NCBI RefSeq assembly: GCF_020544465.1
Contig: NZ_CP066126.1
Coordinates: 2,542,001 to 2,606,000 of the forward strand
DNA: 64,000 nucleotides
Source of the DNA: Chromobacterium rhizoryzae
GTDB taxonomy: Bacteria > Pseudomonadota > Gammaproteobacteria > Burkholderiales > Chromobacteriaceae
Direction of reading: 5' to 3'
In this document: positions 61,990 to 64,000 of the stretch, piece after piece
Layout: every line of letters begins with the position of its first letter
Numbering within the stretch: position 1 is the first letter of the stretch
Notes under the pieces: model-generated
Told to the model about the DNA's origin: nothing
Databases searched by the model: none
Seen by the model: only the letters and a program-made list of their open reading frames with translations
Program-made: the position numbers and the translations under genes

Positions 61990-62966
61990 AGCGGATCCTG
62001 GAAAGATTCATACACGGTGAGAGTCCGGAGCGAGACGCCTGGGCGGGACCATGCGTCCACCCCCAGGCGCATGCGCCCCACCTTGCCTGCCAGTTCCGGC
62101 CGGGTGCGGACCTGGACCTTGATGACCGGGGCGGCCCGGCCATCGGCGAAATCTGCGGCGACGGCGAACATCGCCAGCACCGCGGGCGCGCCGCGCCGCC
62201 AGCGGGAAAACTCGGCGGCGTCGATCGGCCCTATGGTGATGTCCAGCGCGTGCTGGGCGTCCCAGATCCGGCTGCCCACGCGCCAGCTCCCCAGCCGGCG
62301 CGGCCCGCCTGCGCCTTCCCGCAGCGGAATCCAGCGGCCCTGGCGCGGCGACAAGCGCACCGGCGCGCCGAAATAGCCGGCCAGGATTTTCTGCAAGTCC
62401 GCCAGCGAGCGGCGCGGCGCGTGATAAGCGCCGGGATGGCTGCGCCGGCAGGCGGCGGCGTGCGGGTCCAGCAGCGGCTCCGCCTCCGGCGCGGCGCCGG
62501 CCAGCGCGGACACGCGCTCGGCGAAGGGATGGCGGCCGCGCTCGTAGCCCAGCGCCGGATGCATCGCCGCGCGGGCGGCGTAGTGCAGCCAGGCCAGATC
62601 GCCGCAGGCCAGGTTGACGAAGCGTTCGAAGGCGGCGTTGCGTTCCAGCCGGCGCTCGTGCAGCGCGTGCTCGGTGATGTGCAGCGGCAAGGGCCCGTAG
62701 GGCGCGAACAGGCCGAAATGGCGGCAGACCACGCTGACGCGCGGCGCGGCGTCGTCCTCCGCCTCTTCCACCTTCACCCCGCTGATCTCGCTGCTGGCGA
62801 AGTGCATGTCGGCGGCCTGTTCCAGGCCCAGCCAGTCCGGCCGGCGCCGCAGCCGGCCCGCCGCGGCGGCGTCCGGCAGCCGCCATTGCCAGGTTTCCAC
62901 GCGGCGCATCAGTTCGAAGAAGGTGCGCTGCGGCTTAAGCTCCCGGATCATCTGCTGTCGTTTCAT
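61986..62966 (-). CDS. tssG: T6SS baseplate protein TssG
   Basis: A 326-residue baseplate wedge protein (DUF1305, VasB). Recognisable blocks are FFELMRRVE near residue 16, SSEISGVKVE near 58, GLFAPYGPLPLHITEH near 85-100 and FxxxAC-GDLAWLHYAARAA near 125. The C-terminus carries LGVDAWSRPG. ATG 62966 overlaps the tssF stop by 4 bp; in-frame sequence upstream belongs to the tssF antiframe. It forms the wedge with TssF, TssE and TssK. Confidence 0.92.
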   Translation of the reverse strand: MKRQQMIRELKPQRTFFELMRRVETWQWRLPDAAAAGRLRRRPDWLGLEQAADMHFASSEISGVKVEEAEDDAAPRVSVVCRHFGLFAPYGPLPLHITEHALHERRLERNAAFERFVNLACGDLAWLHYAARAAMHPALGYERGRHPFAERVSALAGAAPEAEPLLDPHAAACRRSHPGAYHAPRRSLADLQKILAGYFGAPVRLSPRQGRWIPLREGAGGPRRLGSWRVGSRIWDAQHALDITIGPIDAAEFSRWRRGAPAVLAMFAVAADFADGRAAPVIKVQVRTRPELAGKVGRMRLGVDAWSRPGVSLRTLTVYESFQDPL

Positions 62967-64000
62967 TGCAGTTCTCCGTCCGCGCGTTGGGTGTTGCCGT
63001 GCCGGCTGACCGGTTCGCCGTCCAGCCTCAGGCTGACCTCGATGCCGTCGTTGAGCGTGACCGCCTGGGCCAGCGCCTGGGCCAGCAGCCGGCCGAACAG
63101 CCAGCCGCCGCGGTCCGCGTGCATCACGGCGGCGATGTCGATGTCCACCAGGGAGGCGCGCACCAGGGCCTGCGGCGAACCGCGGCCGGCGGGCAGGAAG
63201 CCGGCTTGCAGATGCGCGGCCTTCAGGCTGTCTATGCGCTGGCGGTCCAGCGCCAGTTCCGGCTGCGCGGCCAGCCGCAGCTGCTCCGCCAGCCGCGCGG
63301 CGATGTCCTGACGGCCGGCGCCGCGCAGGCTCAACGGGTTCTGGCCGATATGGGCCACCGCCTGCCAGCAGCGCTCCAGGTCCGGAATCGGCCGCGGCGC
63401 GCTGGCCGGCCACAGGCACTCCAGCCGCGCCACCGCGCCGCCCTCGGCGCGCAGCTCCGCCGCCGGCAGGTCTTCCGGCCGCCAGCCGCGGTCCGCCACC
63501 AGCGCGCGCCCGGTCAGGGTGGCGATGTCGTCCAGGCCCAGATCGCCGGCGCAGGCGGAAATGGTGATCAGATCATGGCTGCCCAGCGCGTCCGGGCGCG
63601 CCTGGCGCGGCCCCTCGCTTTGCAGCGCCGGCTCGCGGCGCAGCGAATAGCGCGCCGCCGCCGGGGCGCTCTGGTAGCCGCCGGCGTCCAGCGCCGGCCG
63701 CGCTTCCCGCGAGCGGCCGTTGCTGTCGCAGACATTGATTTCCAGCAAACGCCACAGGTGGTGTTCGGCCGGCCGCATCCGGTCCACCGGAATCCATTGC
63801 TCGGTCTGGTTCGGATCGTAGGGCACCGGGTCCAGGCGCTTGGGATAGAGATTGATCGCCGGGGTGGCGAACAGGCGGAACTGGCCGGCGTCCACCTCGC
63901 CTATCAGGTCCAGCGGCGCCTGGCGCAAGGCCAGGATCAGCTCGAAGCCGCGCGCCGACGGCGCCCGCGCCGCCAAAGCCGCCAGCGCGTCCAATTCCAC
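62963..64000 (-). CDS. tssF: T6SS baseplate protein TssF, C-terminal part (runs off the window)
   Basis: About 345 C-terminal codons of TssF (DUF879, VasA), open to the window edge. Blocks NLYPKRLDPVPYDPNQTEQWIPVDRMRP, then HDLITISACAGDLGLDD and LDGIEVSLRLDG-like LNDGIEVSL near the end, fit the family. It partners TssG in the baseplate wedge. The N-terminus lies beyond 64000; other T6SS genes (tssA, B, C, E, hcp) presumably lie there too, since none is in this window. Confidence 0.92.
   Translation of the reverse strand: MELDALAALAARAPSARGFELILALRQAPLDLIGEVDAGQFRLFATPAINLYPKRLDPVPYDPNQTEQWIPVDRMRPAEHHLWRLLEINVCDSNGRSREARPALDAGGYQSAPAAARYSLRREPALQSEGPRQARPDALGSHDLITISACAGDLGLDDIATLTGRALVADRGWRPEDLPAAELRAEGGAVARLECLWPASAPRPIPDLERCWQAVAHIGQNPLSLRGAGRQDIAARLAEQLRLAAQPELALDRQRIDSLKAAHLQAGFLPAGRGSPQALVRASLVDIDIAAVMHADRGGWLFGRLLAQALAQAVTLNDGIEVSLRLDGEPVSRHGNTQRADGELQ

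Noticed and set aside
61986..63419. Extended 477-codon form of TssG and similar upstream extensions of TssK, DUF4150 and the pentapeptide protein
   Set aside because: The extra N-terminal sequence is the wrong frame of the upstream gene, and good ribosome sites and family starts lie at 62966, 49623, 50605 and 52292.

Overview
This GC-rich window most resembles a Chromobacterium-type betaproteobacterium (Neisseriales). That assignment is an inference from base composition and from a B12 operon, benzoate/catechol genes and a type VI secretion cluster lying side by side; no rRNA or other taxonomic marker is present. Genes are tightly packed with many 4-bp ATGA/GTGA overlaps.

Region 1 (1-24328) is cobalamin synthesis and uptake. 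A truncated cobQ runs leftward off the edge. cbiB and cobC follow on the plus strand and end at a hairpin with a T-run. A cobalamin riboswitch (2525-2740) with a start-site-sequestering hairpin then precedes a long operon: NiCoT cobalt transporter, ferredoxin-like protein, cobN with a huge His-rich insert, a ChlI/ChlD-type chelatase partner, cobA, cbiE, a cbiX-cbiC fusion, cbiD, cbiL, cbiF, a short cbiG, a cbiH-cbiJ fusion, cobW, an ABC importer (ATPase, binding protein, permease), the corrinoid adenosyltransferase and cbiA/cobB. Ring-building genes are of the anaerobic type, yet a late-insertion CobN chelatase is present beside the early chelatase CbiX. No cbiT is visible.

Region 2 (24366-28047, minus strand) is a signalling operon: PAS-PAS histidine kinase, single-domain response regulator, and a REC-GGDEF-EAL protein.

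Region 3 (28152-42493) is aromatic catabolism. An IclR/PcaR-type regulator is divergent from catI-catJ-thiolase, followed by a PcaK-like transporter and the enol-lactonase catD. A TetR/MFS efflux-like pair with twin palindromic operators interrupts the cluster. CatR is divergent from catB-catC-catA-benA-benB-benC. Together these convert benzoate through catechol and beta-ketoadipate to acetyl-CoA and succinyl-CoA, except that benD, the diol dehydrogenase, is absent from the window.

Region 4 (42547-64000, minus strand) is a type VI secretion cluster: tssF (partial), tssG, tssH/clpV, two nearly identical vgrG genes with about 40-unit heptad-repeat tails, a DUF2169/pentapeptide protein, a second pentapeptide protein, a DUF3540 protein, a PAAR-like DUF4150 protein, tssJ, tssK, tssL, tssM and a small unknown protein.

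A dispersed 140-bp repeat with 14-bp terminal inverted repeats appears at 48117-48256 (between tssK and tssL) and 31676-31816. A shortened form sits inside the B12 riboswitch aptamer (2541-2594).
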